From NCBI GenBank assembly GCA_034620365.1, contig JAQGEQ010000270.1:558001-622000 (forward strand): a stretch of 64,000 bases of DNA, read 5' to 3'. Source of the DNA: Pegea sp. RAD2-039. Its lineage: Eukaryota > Chordata > Thaliacea > Salpida > Salpidae. The notes under the pieces were generated by a model. The model made no database searches. It had not been told where the DNA came from and worked only from the letters and a program-made list of their open reading frames with translations. Positions 37,701 through 52,142 of this stretch are shown piece by piece; the stretch's first letter is position 1, and every line of letters begins with the position of its first letter. The position numbers were made by a program, and so were the translations under genes.

Positions 37701-38148
37701 AGCTTAAAATCATTTTAAAATTAATTTTTTTTCTTGAAATAGAAAGTGGCAAGCTGAATTTGAGATATAAACTTCTTTGACCAAAACATAAAGTTGAAAA
37801 TTTACAAGATCGTAAAAGAATTGACAATTTCAAATAGAAATTTCAGCAATTTTTGAGAAGAAAAATGTTAAAAATTAGATAAAGTTTGAATATATGAGGC
37901 TAATTTTTTGTAAATCTTAAGATAAAAATATATTTTTATTTAATTACCTCCTGTCTCCACCTAACAGCTTGTCGTGAATGTATAGAACTTTGAGATTCTA
38001 AAGCTTCACACATTTTTATTGCAATTTTTTCATTACTTTTTGTGTTTTTCCACAAAGTAACTTTACCAAATTGGCCGCTTCCTAAATGACGAATCAAGTC
38101 CCAGTCTGCGCATGAAGTCAGAGTTCTACTCATTTTATTCACATTCAA
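34783..38148 (-). CDS. IKBKB: IkappaB kinase, IKK alpha/beta type, full length with NEMO-binding tail
   Basis: Sixteen minus-strand exons close in phase into 768 residues, close to human IKK alpha (745) and beta (756). Exon ends: 38148-37948, 37631-37497, 37437-37325, 37270-37132, 37079-36887, 36836-36670, 36619-36419, 36373-36275, 36225-36072, 36013-35915, 35848-35683, 35633-35530, 35476-35380, 35328-35175, 35124-34967 and 34909-34783. IKK phosphorylates IkappaB to release NF-kappaB in the cytoplasm. The kinase domain shows GSGQFGKV, Lys45, HRDLKPEN (Asp151), DLG (173-175), APE and DFWSFGLVAFECITG. A ubiquitin-like domain (about 317-400) and a long helical dimerisation region follow. The extreme C terminus has LDWSFL (746-751), equivalent to the NEMO-binding motif LDWSWL. 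The activation loop keeps only the second of the two canonical serines (Ser188; the first is Asn184). It predates or cannot be assigned to the alpha/beta split. Fifteen introns, most about 45-60 bases. Confidence 0.95.
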
Positions 38149-41100
38149 AGTAAAAAGCTAAAATTTCATATTTTCAGCAGTATTTGAGAAATAAATGGTT
38201 AATAGCGAGATTTCTGATAAAAATAAATAAGAATTATTTTAATAATTTGAAATTATTTAAATATATAAATAAATACCCATTGAATGAGTCAGACATCGTT
38301 TTATATAACTGTTTTGTTTATAAATCCTAATGTTTTAATGAACCATTATCAAATATTAATATAGTAAATTCAGATTATTTAACATAAAAAGATTAATATT
38401 TTTAAAATAACAAATAATTAAGAGCTAATCAACTACTTTAAGCTTTTATAGTTCTGTTAATAAACAATTCTCCAAATATTTTCTAAATAATTTATCAAAA
38501 ACTTATTGTTTTATCTTTAACTTTTTGAGAAGATACTTCAAGCTAATAAATGCATCTAAGAAGACATAAATACTCAACTTGAGGGGATTTAAAATCATAG
38601 TTTCATCTTTAGATATAAGATTTCAACTAGATGAAAAAACTGATCTTAAAATTGATCCTTTAAAATTCTAAAGACTTTTTTATTTATAGAAAGATAATTT
38701 TAGTTTTATGAAAAACTATTGTGAAAGTAAATATAAAATTTATAAACTGAAATATTTTGTTAATGTAGAGATAACTGTTTTTAAAATATAATTTTCTAGC
38801 TTAAAATAGCGATGCATCTAATAAATTATTGTTTAATAATTAAATATGATTGGAATTATTCATAACAGTTAGGAATTAAAAGGAAACAGTTTTAACTCAA
38901 CAATGCATATCTTATATTCTTTGACAGCTAACTAAGCAAAGCGAAGTTAATAGTGAGATTACGAAATTCCCCTGTGCAGAAATTAAAACTTAAATAATTA
39001 CCTTTTAGTAATTGTGTTTATTAATTAAAGTAATTAATTAACTACAATCTGAATTTAAGAAATAATTTTGAACAAAAAACAATTTTTAAATTTCCTAATT
39101 TATAATAAATATGTTAGTCAACCAATTTATTTCCAAATACCTAAAGCCAGCATTACAAAAGACAACTAATAAGGATATTTTTAATGAGTAACTTACTTTA
39201 TTGTCACATTGCTGTCTATATTTGAACAAAATTTATCAGGAAAATTTGAGCAAGCTGATGAGAACTCGTTGGTAAACAAAATTTCAAGCTTGTTGAAGTC
39301 TTTTTACACTAGCATCATCCTTGCATCGGTGTACAAAGTTTTGTAAAAGCACTGGTCTTGGCTTTCAAGGCCAATCTGGTAAATTGCGTCTTCCAGATGA
39401 TATATATCTTAGGTCCTCTTACTGCAACATTAGAGCATATTATTTCTCAAATTCTTTTATCACAAGAGATAATTCCACCTAAGGTAGGATGTAATACTAT
39501 GGCTCTCTATACCGGGCATGTCAACTGAAACAAACATGAAAGTTTTTAAAATTTATATTAGCCGCGATCTAGGGTAGAGCAAGTTACGAAGCGAATGATC
39601 TGAAAAGATTTATCAACAGATTTCAAAAAGAAAAAGCAATTTCTATGAGCAATCAATCTTTTTGGAAATCTCTGAATTCATAAGGAATGCAAATTGTATT
39701 CTTAGAACTACTGGGCCTCTGAAATCAACTTTGACCTTTACTTGGGCTGCATGACTTTTTGTTATTTATCCTTTAAAACTTTGGGCGAACCTCTTTGCGT
39801 TCGCTACAATAGTCATTTCTAAAATAGCACGCTTTGTTTACCATACAAGGGTAAGTTTTTAAATCACATGCTGCCACAGCGCACCCAGGCAACACAAAGT
39901 TGAATTTTTAAATTTAAATCTGTCCTCGATACAGCTCATGTCTGGCAGCTAATAAAGTTGGTCTTACACAATTAAGTGAACTTTTTTATCAGCCACATTT
40001 GACGGCTTTCTTCTAGGAAGTCACTTAAAGTTTTCTTCCAGTGAACTGATTGGCTGCAAACGAACTATTATGGTGTAAAGCACTTTCAGCTTTAGGAGTT
40101 TATTATTTGTTAAATTACAATATATATAAAAATTCTAAAATTTTGACGAACTCTTTTATTTGGTTATGGAAGCTGAAAAACATGTAGAATATATATATTG
40201 ATTATATAAAACAAAATAAATATACAAAAACTTCTCTGCTATCGATAAGACTAAACTTTTATAACTCGTGAAATTAACTTGGTAACTGTCTTCCAAAAAA
40301 TGATGTTAAAATAAATTGAAATGATCTCTTTAACATCTAACATCTTTTTAATAAGCTTTAATATATAGATAAGATTGAGTACAACGCTATTCACCAACAA
40401 ATACTAACTACACAAGACTTGACAACTTAATGATGACGATTGTGAATTTACTTATGCAATGCAGTACTTCTTGTCATCTCATTCAAAACATTGCAACAAT
40501 TTCAAATAAAAAATGTTAAAAAAAATTTTGAAAAAAAAAACGTTGTTTTCATATCTAAAAAATTAGTTTAAATTCTCGGTAAATAGAAAGTTTTTAATTT
40601 ACAAGATGCTAAAACCTAGTTTTAATTATATCACAAATGTAATAAAATTAGTAAAAGTTAGCTATAGATAAATTATAACAAAATATTTTCTTTTCTATTT
40701 TGAAATCATTTGGACAACAAATATTGAGAAAGAAATAAAATATTTTGTAGCTTATTACATCCGGGTTTGAGAACTTTTTTTTTGGGTTAAATTTATTATT
40801 ATTATAATAAAAACTATTTTTTCCTAATTTTAGCTGTCTATCAAATATAAGTCTTAAACTGACATTTAAAGAGTAAACGGTAAAGTTTTTGCTTTTTTAC
40901 TTTTGAATTGTATCAAACACATTTATTTCAAAATGATTTCAAAAATCCGAAATTTGTGTTGATCAATATCGAGCTTCAAATTTATTTAAAATTTTATTTA
41001 AATTTGATAAAGGTTTAAAAGTTGTACAAATGAAATATTTTACTGATTACGAAAAGATATTTTTGGATATAAATTTCCTAAGAATTCTTTTAATATTATG

Positions 41101-41696
41101 ACTGAAAAAATCAATAAACCAAAAAGTATATTGAAAAAATATCTATCATCTTTATTAGTTTTGGCATTTTGATTGTCAAAAAAAATAGGCTTCAAAATAA
41201 AACTGCAAACAAAATCATTATGTCAAGTCACGTGATTAAAACCGTTACTAATCGAAACAAAGACCGAAATAAAAGTTTTCACAAAATAAGAAGTCTCTAA
41301 TTAGAAACTGCTTTCAAAGACACTTCAAAGTTGTGTTGAAAGTTGTTACATTATTCATGGAAGTTTTTTGTGCTAGAGACACAGGTCTCTCTCTACTGAC
41401 AAACATCAGGAAGTTATTTATCGAGTGAAGAAAAAATTTTTTTTTTTACTTTTAGTAAACTGTTGGAATGAGAAGAAGAAGAAAGTGTTTCGGTATTTGA
41501 ATAGTTTCTCTGTAGGTCGCTTCAGTCTGCAAACGTTCACATCTGCATCGATCTGCTTTATGTAGTTATATGTTTGATAATTCATTTTACTATCAAAAAA
41601 TTGGCTTGTTTTGGAGAAAGGAGTAAAAAGAGTTTTTTTTTTCTTTTAGACATTTTCTAGCTTATAAGTGAGTGTACAAGTAGTTTGTTGGTAAAA
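38149..41696. other. divergent intergenic region between IKK and the CAT transporter
   Basis: This holds the promoters of two divergently transcribed genes. Most is AT-rich, but about 39200-40070 is clearly more complex and less AT-rich, with stops in all frames. That island could be a regulatory element, a decayed transposon or an unrecognised noncoding RNA. Confidence 0.45.
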
Positions 41697-44600
41697 ATGA
41701 TGAAGAAAATCAGACCCGAAGTAATGAAGATGGCTTTTAGAAATATCAAAAAAGGATTTAATCGTAAAAAAGATGTTTCAGAAGATATGATGAGGACAGG
41801 TACAAGCTTCTAAACTTTTGTGACAAATCGTAATTTAACATTTAAACTGAATTTTATATTTCTTTCATTCAAATGCTTGAAGAAAACAACTAAACTTTTA
41901 AAAAACATTTTTTGCAATATTTGCCAAACTTCAATAAAACTAACTTTAGCCTAAAGCGTTAGTAAGCTGATTTTTATAAAAAGTTCTAATCTAACTTTAA
42001 ACTGTAAACAAATATTTTCTGTAATATTTAAATACCAAAAACGTCGATTTCCACATTTAGTACGATTTAAGCTTTTGTTGTTTGAATTAATTAACTTTTT
42101 TAATAAATAAGAAAATGGTAAGTAAAAAGATTTGACTTCAAAGAAACTAATTATTTGCTTTTTATGATCTCTACTTGCTTCTCTGAATATAAAATGTAAA
42201 TTTTAAACCGATTAAAGTGTTAAAACTTTGCTAGTAGGTATAATACTAACATCTAATTCTATGTAATCTCATTAAAGCTTTTTATTTTATTATATCTTCA
42301 TGAATCAAAAAATGTTGTTATTATTATTCGAAAATCTAAACGAGTGAAAAGCACAAAAATTACAATTTCCTGATACTTCATCATCATTTTCTACCTTCTA
42401 AACAGCGCAATGTAATAACCTTTTTTATTATTCTAAATTTGATTATAGACTATTTATTCATTAACAAATGACAACAACGTTTTTGCTATCAAAATAAAGA
42501 CTCACTAAATTGTTAGTTAAGCCAATAAAGTCATTTTACATTTCTCTATTTCGATGTTTTCTGGAAATGTTTTATGTTGATGTTATTGCAAAAACATTTA
42601 AGCAACCTAAACTTAAAAAATTACTTTAAAGAAGTAGTTTGATTGTCAACCAAAATTTGATCAGTTGCTTTTAATGTATACTATTTTTCCAAACTGATTT
42701 TTGGTGACTTTAATATTATGAATTTGGTACTTTCCATAAACTCTTAAAATTTGGAATTAATAAAGCTACTTAAAAAATGATGCAGCATTATAATAAACAA
42801 CCCAATAATCACAAACCTTTTTTTACATAGTAATTCACAAAGTTTGTTTAACAATAAGTTGGAGCTATAAAAGAAGATTATTGTAGATATCTTGAAAAGT
42901 GGAAACTTAAATATTTTAACTTTTAATTTTGTCTTATACTAAATACTTAGTTGTTGCTGATTGTCAACCTCAAATTCTAGATCTTAAAAGATGTTTTGGT
43001 TTGGTGGACTTGACGTTTTTGGCAATTAGTGGCATGGTTGGTTCTGGATTATATGTACTTGCAGGAACAGTAGCTCATAGCATGAGTGGTCCATCGATTG
43101 TGATTTCTTACATACTTGCTGCAATCGCATCAGCCTTGTCGGCAACATGTTATGCTGGTGAGTAAACTCAACTATTTGTATTCTACCAGATACATTTTTT
43201 ATACACGAAATATTTAATCATATATCATCTTGCTCTTTTGATCATAAAATGAATGATTATTAATAACTTCAATTTCAAAACATAAAAAATTTGCAAAAAT
43301 ATGTTGTAACTAGTTTTTAAATATTTTATACAATGTACTAACAACTTTATAATGATGAGAATTAGTTTGGTTTAAACCGAAAACAATATCTTTAATAGAC
43401 TAAAGTGTAAAAAAAGGTTGAACTAATAATAACTTGATTTGCGCTAATTAGCATAACTCATAATCTAAATCAGCAGTGTTCTCAATCTGTAAATCTAAAC
43501 TTAACATTACTTTCAAATACATTGATCTTTATTCTGTGCTCGAAAACAATTCAGTTTTAAACTTTCTAATATTATTAAACGATACCACCTTTGGATTTAA
43601 AGTTTAATTTCAACTCTGCAAACAAAAAACTTAATTTGCCAAAGAAGTTTCTTTGATAAACTATAAACAATCGAATAATATAAAAAATTGTTAGTATTCG
43701 GTTTTTTATCGAACTCTATTAAAGTTAACACTTTACAATTACTGCACAACTGATTTTCGTTTTAATTGTAAAAAATAGAATTTGCATCGCGCGTTCCCGT
43801 TGCTGGATCAGCCTACCAATTTACTTACTTGAGTATAGGTGAGTTATGGGCTTTCATAATCGGTTGGAATGTTGCAATCGAGCACGCTATCTACCTGGCA
43901 GCAACAGCAAAATCTTGTGCAGGGTAAAGACTTGCTTCTTCTTTATTAATAAACAGATTATATATTTTTAAATACTCACGTAATGTTATTATTGAAATAT
44001 TTCAATTATATATCATAAAATATTTATCCATTATTCATGTATTTGATCATAAATTTTAAAAGTTATTTTACTCAAATGCGACTTTAAATTATTTGAATTA
44101 TGAATTTTTTGTAAGATTCAAAAATGCTACAAAACCTTAAATGTTGTTAGGTGAAGAAGCCTGAAAGTAAGCTTAGAATAAAATCCACAACAAATTTAAA
44201 AGTAAGAAAAGCTTAGAACAGGTTTCTTGTAACTCATTAATTATTAAAAGCAACGGCGGTGCTGCTAACGTTAGTGTTACCGGTTGAGCTGGAAACTTTA
44301 GACTTTTAGGTTAAACCAAAACAAACTTACTTGACAACATCTAGAAGAAATCCTCTAATGTACTAATCTTTCCATTACTGTAATAAGTCATCAGATTTTA
44401 CAGTTTTAATGCGAGAATTAAGAACGTATTTAAGCAATTTCTAATTTCTAAACTAATGTTTAATGTTCTTTTAGATATATCAATCAACTAACAAATGGTG
44501 CTATTGGAACATACTTGGATAAATATATGCATTTAGGATCCAACTTTTTCGCGCCTTACCCAGATTTTATGGCAGCAATATTAATCCTAATCTTTGCAGT

Positions 44601-47600
44601 CACTCTTTTGCTAGGAGTAAAAATATCTTCCAAAATTAATATTGGAATTACAATCATAAACCTTCTTGTTCTTATATTTATTATGGGTTAGTTTTTGATG
44701 ATTTTTTTTTGTGAAATCGGTACTTTATAGCTTCATTTGGTCAGGAATCGATAAATGCTTAATGGGTTTCCTTCTTTCATTTGAATTATTAATTGATAAT
44801 AAAAAGTGTTTTTTTCACTCACCTAAAATGAAGTAAACATCAGAATTAAAGTTTAATCAAAGAATTATTTCTGAAAAAGTACAAATTATTTGTCAATATT
44901 CTTGTTCAGTATTAACAAAAAATATTTTAAAGTTATTTGTATTTTACTAATTACAAAAAAAAAGATTTATTTCATGTTGGTGACAAAGAAATTATTATTT
45001 TCAAATTAAATATTACAGTTTGTGTTATTTAAAATGTTAATTCTATTTAAAACTTTCGTGATATTTTATAAATTTCTGTTAAATTAATTTTCAATTATTT
45101 CTTATGATATGAATAAAATGTTTTTATGTTTATATTGAAGATTGCAATTTACTACAACAAAAAATATTCAACTTTTTATTACTAATGTGTCAACAACAAA
45201 ATAACCTCATTCTTTTTGTAATATTTTGTGATGATTAGCGACAGGTTTCTCGATGGCGAAAATTGAAAATTGGACATCAGGCAAAGGATTTTTTGCTTTT
45301 GGCTGGTCAGGTACTTTAAAAGGGGCATCTACTTTGGTTTTTAGTTACGTTGGTTACGAAATGATTGCATCAGCAACTGAAGAAGCTGTGAATGCCGCAA
45401 GGTTAGTTTGATTGAAATATATAACGTATTTTAGATCATTTTTTAATAAAGGTTTAGCTAAGCTATATCTTTTTCAAAATTTATTTTTTTAGTATTTAGA
45501 ATATTCACCTTAAAACGGAATGAATTAAGAATTGTATTTTTGAAAATGTTGCAAAATTATCGATTTAATATCTCTTTTGTGAACTACAAGTCTCTTCAAT
45601 TGGTTTTTGATGCAATCACTAACAGTAGCAATATTCAAAAAAAGTTTAAGACATTGTTGTGTTTGAAAGTTTAACTTCATGAAATTATTTTCTTTATGTA
45701 AATAACCAGTTTCAAATTTCATTTAAGTATTTCTTCGAAAAGATAATAGAATCAACCAATTTCCGCTTTTCACAAAATTACAATTTTTTTTTATTAAATG
45801 TTTGAAAATATTTTCTCATTTTCACTTAAAATTATATTCTGTTCTTATTTTTGGCAAATTTCAATTTACTTAAGCGTCTTAAAATTGAATTAATTTTGAT
45901 GTTTACACTAATCTAAATACATAAGTATGATTCATAGCAATTAATTTCATGACTGAATTAGCAATAAAAACTCGTTTTAGTGAGAATTAATTGTGTCTGT
46001 ATCTTATATTATTTGCTTTTAGCAAACGATTTTTTAACAGAAATTAGTTCAAATAATTACTTTTAGCTTATATTAGACAAACGTAAAACTTTAACAGTCT
46101 GTTCATCTCACAAGTACCTTGATAAATTTATCAAAATTAACTTGAAGAGATTGAAAATACCATTTTTGTCACTACAAATTATTGTTAATTTAGCCATTAA
46201 ATTAGTTACAATATTTTCCAAGTTAAGGTGATTTTTTCTTCTTTTTTTTTAGCTTAAAACTTTTAAATTTGGATTTATTGTCCACTGAATGTTAACTGTG
46301 AGCCATCAATTTGAACTGTTGCCATCATCAAAGATTTTAGATTATTTTCTATTACTTTTTAGCTGGAAACTTCAACTTGATCAAACAGTTTTCTCAATTT
46401 TGTAAATAAATTTTAGACTTCTTGTAAGAAACTTGCTGAAGTTTTCAACAGATCAGGACTTTATTTGTTTGGAAAATTAAGAATAAAGAAATGTAAACCT
46501 GTTTGCAATTACATGCCCCAACCGTTTCTACTTCCAAAATCGATTTTTCTTTTTAGAGTCGATAACTTTGTCTTTTCAGCAACATTATAAAATTTTTATT
46601 ATGAATTATTAAAGAAGTTTTTAAATTGTGAAGTACGTTGAAGGATAGAAATTAATTTAATTTAACTAAATGAAAAAGGTTGTCAAAATTTATGGAAAAT
46701 AAATTGCCGATTGCAGAGACATTCCTATATCTCTCGGAATCGCTGTCTTTGTTGTGATGTTTGCTTATGTTGGTGGCTCTGCTGCTTTGACTCTAATGGT
46801 TCCCTACACGACGATTTCGGTCACAGCTCCCTTTCCAACTGCATATGCTGACTGTGGATTAAACTGGGCCAAGTATATCGTCACTATAGGAGCTTTAGCG
46901 GCAATGTTGGCTTGCTTACTGGCAATTTTGTTTGTGGTTCCTCGTTATCTACTTGCAATGTCACGTGATGGGTTGTTATGGAAATTTTTAGGAAAGGTTC
47001 ACCCCTTAACACAGGTACTTGAAAAATTGTAGATGCAAGAGGTAATAATAATCTTGTAATTTATTTGAAGGTCCCACATGTGGCGACTATCACAGTAGCT
47101 ATTGTCAGCATGATCATGGCGACTTTGATCAGTTTGGAAACTTTAGTAGAGTTTATTGCTATAGGACAGCTACTTGCTTGTACTTTCGTGGCTCTTTGTG
47201 TCGTTAAATTAAGATACTTGCCCAATGATTTATCAAGGTTTGAGAAAATATGGTCACTTTTTTATAAGCCCGTAAACTAACTACTTCATAGCTTTTATTT
47301 TTTAATCAAGAACCTTTTCTTACTGAAATGTATAACATTTATGATTAAGTAGACATCCAACTAATGCATAAAATTGAAGTTATATTTAATTTTTTTAGTT
47401 ATTCTCGTTCTGATTTGATTGAATCTGGAGAGACGTCAACGTTGGCCATGCGTCAAATTGGTCATTCAATTTCGTTTAAAAGCGACCAAAGCTTAACAAA
47501 AACAGATTCTAATACCGATGAAATAGTATATGAACAATCACTAATTAACAATAAAGTTGAAAATAGTAGAGAAAAAGAAGAAAAAATTCCCGAATCAAAC

Positions 47601-48850
47601 AGAGAAAATCCCGAATCAATGTTGTTATTCGGACAATGTAGTTGTGGAACACTAAAGAAAAATGTTCTAAATTCTTCTTTCGGCTTCGCTTTTGCTTGGG
47701 CTACATCGTTTGCTCCTGGAGTAGTAGTCTTTCGCAGTCTTTTGTTATCAGTTTTCTGTGGTGGGATCAGCTGTGCAATGTTTCTTTTTATCCCAACAAG
47801 TTCACTCACACAACCATATGTGGTGCTACCTTTGATTATATTGATAACAACAGCAGTTTTGTCTTTAGCATTAATTGCAGCATTCAACCCGGACCGAAAC
47901 ATTACCACGTTTAAAGTAAGTGTTTAGCGAAATTCCACAAGTTCAAACTAATTTATTCAGAACCTTTAAAAATTCAATTACTTTTAGGTCCCTTTAGTGC
48001 CGCTGATTCCATATTTGAGCATAATAATTAACATCACGTTAATACTAAAACTTCAACCGGCTACCTGGCTCAGACTCGCAGTTTGGATTATTATTGGTGA
48101 GATTTTATAAATTTATTGCAACTGTAAAACTCAGTTCATCGATTTGCATTAGCAGAGGTCTTAAACAATTTGCAGAATTTTGTATTTGCTGTTTTCATTC
48201 ATAGTTTTCTTCAAGATAATGTGTAAAAGCTAAAAGACTCATTCATAATCGGGTAATTTTTAAGTTTTTAAAAGCAAATGGACCATTAACAATAACTTGC
48301 GTCTACTTTTAACAACATTCATATACAGAAAAATGTTTTAAAACTCGATTATATACTATTGTGGTTTTATGAAGAACTTAAAATTTAAAAATAACTGATA
48401 ATTAAGCAAATAATTGTAGAAATAAGATAAAAACATTTCTATTTAGTTGCCGTTGTTTATCATACAGTTACTATCTGATTTCAATTATTTCAACTAATTT
48501 TCAATTAGATAAAATATCTTCCGGCTTGCTTAAAAACTAATAAATTACACCAAACTGGCGTTAAAACAAAAATGTTTTTAAAAAACTTATCTTTGGAGCT
48601 TCTATAATTGAGGATATTTGAGTAAAGTATCAGTGAGCAGCTCTTTTCAAATTAAATAAAGTTCCTCTTTATTAAAAATTCAAAATACGATTTTATATAA
48701 TTTTCAACCAATCATTAAGATTATTCTAATATCAACAAACTTAAATTCTTTTAAAATGTTTTACCCCATTATTTAGGTCTAATAATCTATGGAACATACG
48801 GCTTTAAAAACAGCAAGTTGGCATCCAGAGTTGATTCTGAGAATGATTGA
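41697..48850 (+). CDS. SLC7A: cationic amino acid transporter (SLC7 CAT subfamily)
   Basis: Ten exons close in phase into 664 residues: 41697-41799, 42951-43157, 43779-43923, 44475-44686, 45239-45401, 46717-47014, 47071-47237, 47399-47915, 47988-48096 and 48777-48850. CAT proteins carry arginine, lysine and ornithine across the plasma membrane. Family signatures include SGMVGSGLYVLAGTVA in TM1, SRVPVAGSAYQFTY, GELWAFIIGWN, SYVGYEMIASATEEA, the segment ending LTLMVPY, and VVPRYLLAMSRDGLLWKFL. After a hydrophilic loop rich in Ser, Glu and Lys (residues about 440-500), further membrane segments and the C-terminal YGTYGFKNSK block (CAT C-terminal domain) confirm about 14 membrane helices. Unlike the light subunits of heteromeric transporters, CATs act without 4F2hc. 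Which of SLC7A1-4 or A14 it corresponds to cannot be told here. The first exon (34 basic residues) is less certain. Confidence 0.9.
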
Positions 48851-49067
48851 TGACCATATGAACAGTCTCAAGTAAACTTGAAACTGAAAACTGCCGCTGG
48901 ATGATCATTTAACAGCTTATCATACTTTCATATTTTCTTCAATACGTTTTTTTCTTAAAATCTATAATTTTTGTAAAACAGTTTTAACATTAACTTAATC
49001 ACTATAAGTAAAAACTGTGTATTTGCATGCATATAGTCTTTTATTATAAAAGGATTTTTGTATTTCA

Positions 49068-49073
49068 AATAAA
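49068..49073 (+). promoter_or_regulatory. polyadenylation signal AATAAA of the CAT gene
   Basis: A canonical AATAAA lies about 220 bases after the CAT stop codon, a plausible 3' UTR length. Other AT-rich variants nearby make this only the best candidate. Confidence 0.35.
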
Positions 49074-50541
49074 AATATATGTACCATCGTTATAAATGAC
49101 TTGTTTATGTTCAAGTAGTTGACAATTACATTCAATATCAAAATCGTTAACTACAAAATTCAAAATAGATTCGTTATACCTTAAAATATTTAGAAAAAAA
49201 GAAAGAAATTATTTTCAAAGTCTATTTATGAAAGTATGTTTTAGCTCTAAATAATTCATGACGATAAGGAATAAGTTAAAAAATATAAGTATTCGAAAGC
49301 AATAAAATTGATTTTAATAAATTTTCGAAAGTTCAGTATTTATTAAGCTTTTTTAAAACTAGTTGAATTTTTTTTGTTCTTTATCAAAAAATATGATAAG
49401 TATTAACAATTAGAAATTATCGATTTTTTCTTAGTCAGATCTATACAAGTTTGGCAATTTGTCGTTAAAGTGTCTTTAATCAATAAAAGTGATTTTTATT
49501 TTTTGAACTCAAAATTTGATTTTCTTTTATTAATATTTTATGTTTACTGTTAAACTTGCTTTTTATTACCATTGCTCTTGCTAATTACCAGTCTTGTTCT
49601 CTATAAAGTTTTATTCGAAACCAATACATTCTCGTCTTGTATCTACTACCTTATGTGAGAATTATATTCTAAACGAAGACTTTTGTACAAACAGATTGAT
49701 ATGTTACATAGAAAGTTTATCAATATTCTGTATTATCCTTTAACATTTTCATTACAATTGTAAACTAATTGCGTCTTAAATATCAAATATTTTTGTCAAT
49801 GTCATAAATATATTTCACCAAAACTCATTATCTTTAGAGTAGATTAGTTATCATATTCAATTTATCGTGCAATATCTATGAGTTAAGAACAAAACATTTT
49901 TCAAAAATTGTAAAATATCAGTAACCCTCCAATAAATGTGTAGTAATGTAAATATAACCTAAATTTAAAAGTTGAAAAATTAACACATGATAAAGAGACG
50001 AATCAGACAAACTTGATAATTTCCCAAAACTATTTTTATCAAAAATCCACTAAATCAGTTTTAATCTTTTGAGAAGTTTTACTATAAAGAATCGTTATTA
50101 CAGCAAGCTTCCTAACTTAAAATAATTGCAAAAAAAAATTAAAATTGCAAAAATTTAATGGTTGAGCTGTTCAAAAATACTTTTGCTATATAAAGCAAGC
50201 GACCCACATTTCATAATAATACTGCTATCAATTTGTATACATATCTATCATATTGTATACGAATTAAGAATAACACTTTTAGGACAGTTTTTAATGTAAG
50301 TAAAGTCAACATAGTAAGTATTCATTGAGTTATGTTATTTTGATGACTTATATCGTAAAATTTGTGAAATGAATTTTTAAAGTTTTGGTTTTTAAGCATA
50401 AATTATAGATTTACTATTTATATATGTTAGACTTTGCATTAAAATGATTGTCAGCTTTTATTAGTTTGTTTATAACTTTCAAAAAACATAGGATTGTATA
50501 TTTAATAATGTTTTTTAAAGTTATTTAGTCGCAACTGTGTG

Positions 50542-50618
50542 TTTGTGAGAATGTGTGTTAGTGGGAGGTACTCTCTTCAGGCACCCTCCTTCGCATTTAT
50601 TGAAATAAAAAAATAAAA
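50542..50618. repeat. dispersed repeat, copy B
   Basis: Near match to the segment at 2824-2900 in the same orientation: same start, the word CTCTCTTCAGGCACCCTCC, and an A-rich end. The two copies are 48 kb apart and show only a handful of differences, so the family was active fairly recently or is conserved. Confidence 0.7.
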
Positions 50619-52142
50619 AAACAGAGAATAAATCTTATGTCAACTGACTTATTTGCGTAAGATGATTTCGAGTAGATCCTGTCAAAAGCTACTCAATTAA
50701 ATCTTATTTAGACCAAGGATCAAAGTTCGACATACATGTACAAAAAAAGTTTTTTATCATGAGAATATAAGCAGTATTTTCTAAACAAATTATTTTAAAA
50801 ATAAGACTTGTAAGCTTTTATGGCACATAGCAAATCCGCCTGAAAGTGCAACATAGTATTAATTTAAATCTAGTTAACTTACAAAGATAATTAAATACAG
50901 CTTGCTTATGGCAGTATAAAAATGAATAACTTCCATGACTAAACTTTGATGGGATTGATAAAAAATCAATTTTGCAATTTTTTTACTATCAATTAAAATA
51001 CCTCTCAATAAGAAGTTATTTGTTTTACCGCCAAATTGTCGTACCCGGGAAATATTAAAATAAATACGTTTTAGTGACCCATGTGGTTTTTTTTTATTAA
51101 TAGTATTATATAATGTTGAAATTACTAGTTAATTAGTTGGTTTTTTAATTAAATTAAATCTGCTTTTGTTAGTAAAAATTATAAGCTCATTATGTTAGTT
51201 AGATTATGTTAAACTTTATTTTCTACTTGTATTAAAAGTACAGTAAAATTCTACCCATACTTTTCTATCCATCAAATTTATATTTTTGAAAGATATAAAT
51301 TTCAACTTATGCAAAAGTAAGAAATTTATCAAAAAATTATAAATGAGGTTTTTTCAGTTTATTTTGTTGAAATTGTAAAGTTATTCTGCAGAAGTGCTTT
51401 AATGATATGATGATTTTCAAGTATTATTTATATGGTTAATTTTTATTGAAAGTACTTCGTTTTATGTTATTATAAATTATTCATAAATTAAGTGAATGGA
51501 GTATTTTATAATTAGCACTAATTAAATTCTATCTAATAGTTTGACTTTAGTTGTATAAAATGATTATTTGGATAGTTTAGATCTAAAACTTATTATCAAA
51601 ATTAATAAACATTTGTTCATTTTTTTGATAATATCTAATTATTTTAGTTGTAATTGTTTCTATTAAAAAATAGTTAACTGATATCTTTTTAAACAACATT
51701 TTTGAAAATGATAAAAAACTTGTATAATTTTCTAGATTTTATTAATATTTGAATTTTGTTAGATGTATAGTCATATAGTATACAATCAAAGTTTCATTTC
51801 AAAATAATAGCTGACATCTTTTATATCTTTTATTTGGTTTTTGATTTCAGTATTCTTAATTATAATTTGGTTAATCAATCAGTTTTAAATTTATTAATTT
51901 TTTAAGTTATTTGAATTGTGAAATTTTTTGAATTAAACTAAAATTGTTTTGAAATTTTATTATATTTGTCGTTAAATTATATATAATTAAAAAATTACTT
52001 TTATTATTGTTTATATCGCATATTTATTGTTTAAAAAGAATGATTTTATTAATTACTACAATTTTGTTATTTATTTTTATAATATTATCAATTAAACTAA
52101 TTTTGGCTTTTAGGTACCAAGCTGCAATTTAGTTTATTTATA

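Larger units (their letters stand above)
48851..52142. other. AT-rich intergenic DNA between CAT and RIF1
   Basis: The left part is the CAT 3' UTR, the right part leads to the RIF1 acceptor. Between them lies one copy of the dispersed repeat. No gene or RNA is recognised. Confidence 0.5.

Noticed and set aside
47462-47908. 148-codon minus-strand frame
   Set aside because: Lies antisense to a CAT exon whose plus-strand reading is a clear transporter; the frame is a shadow.
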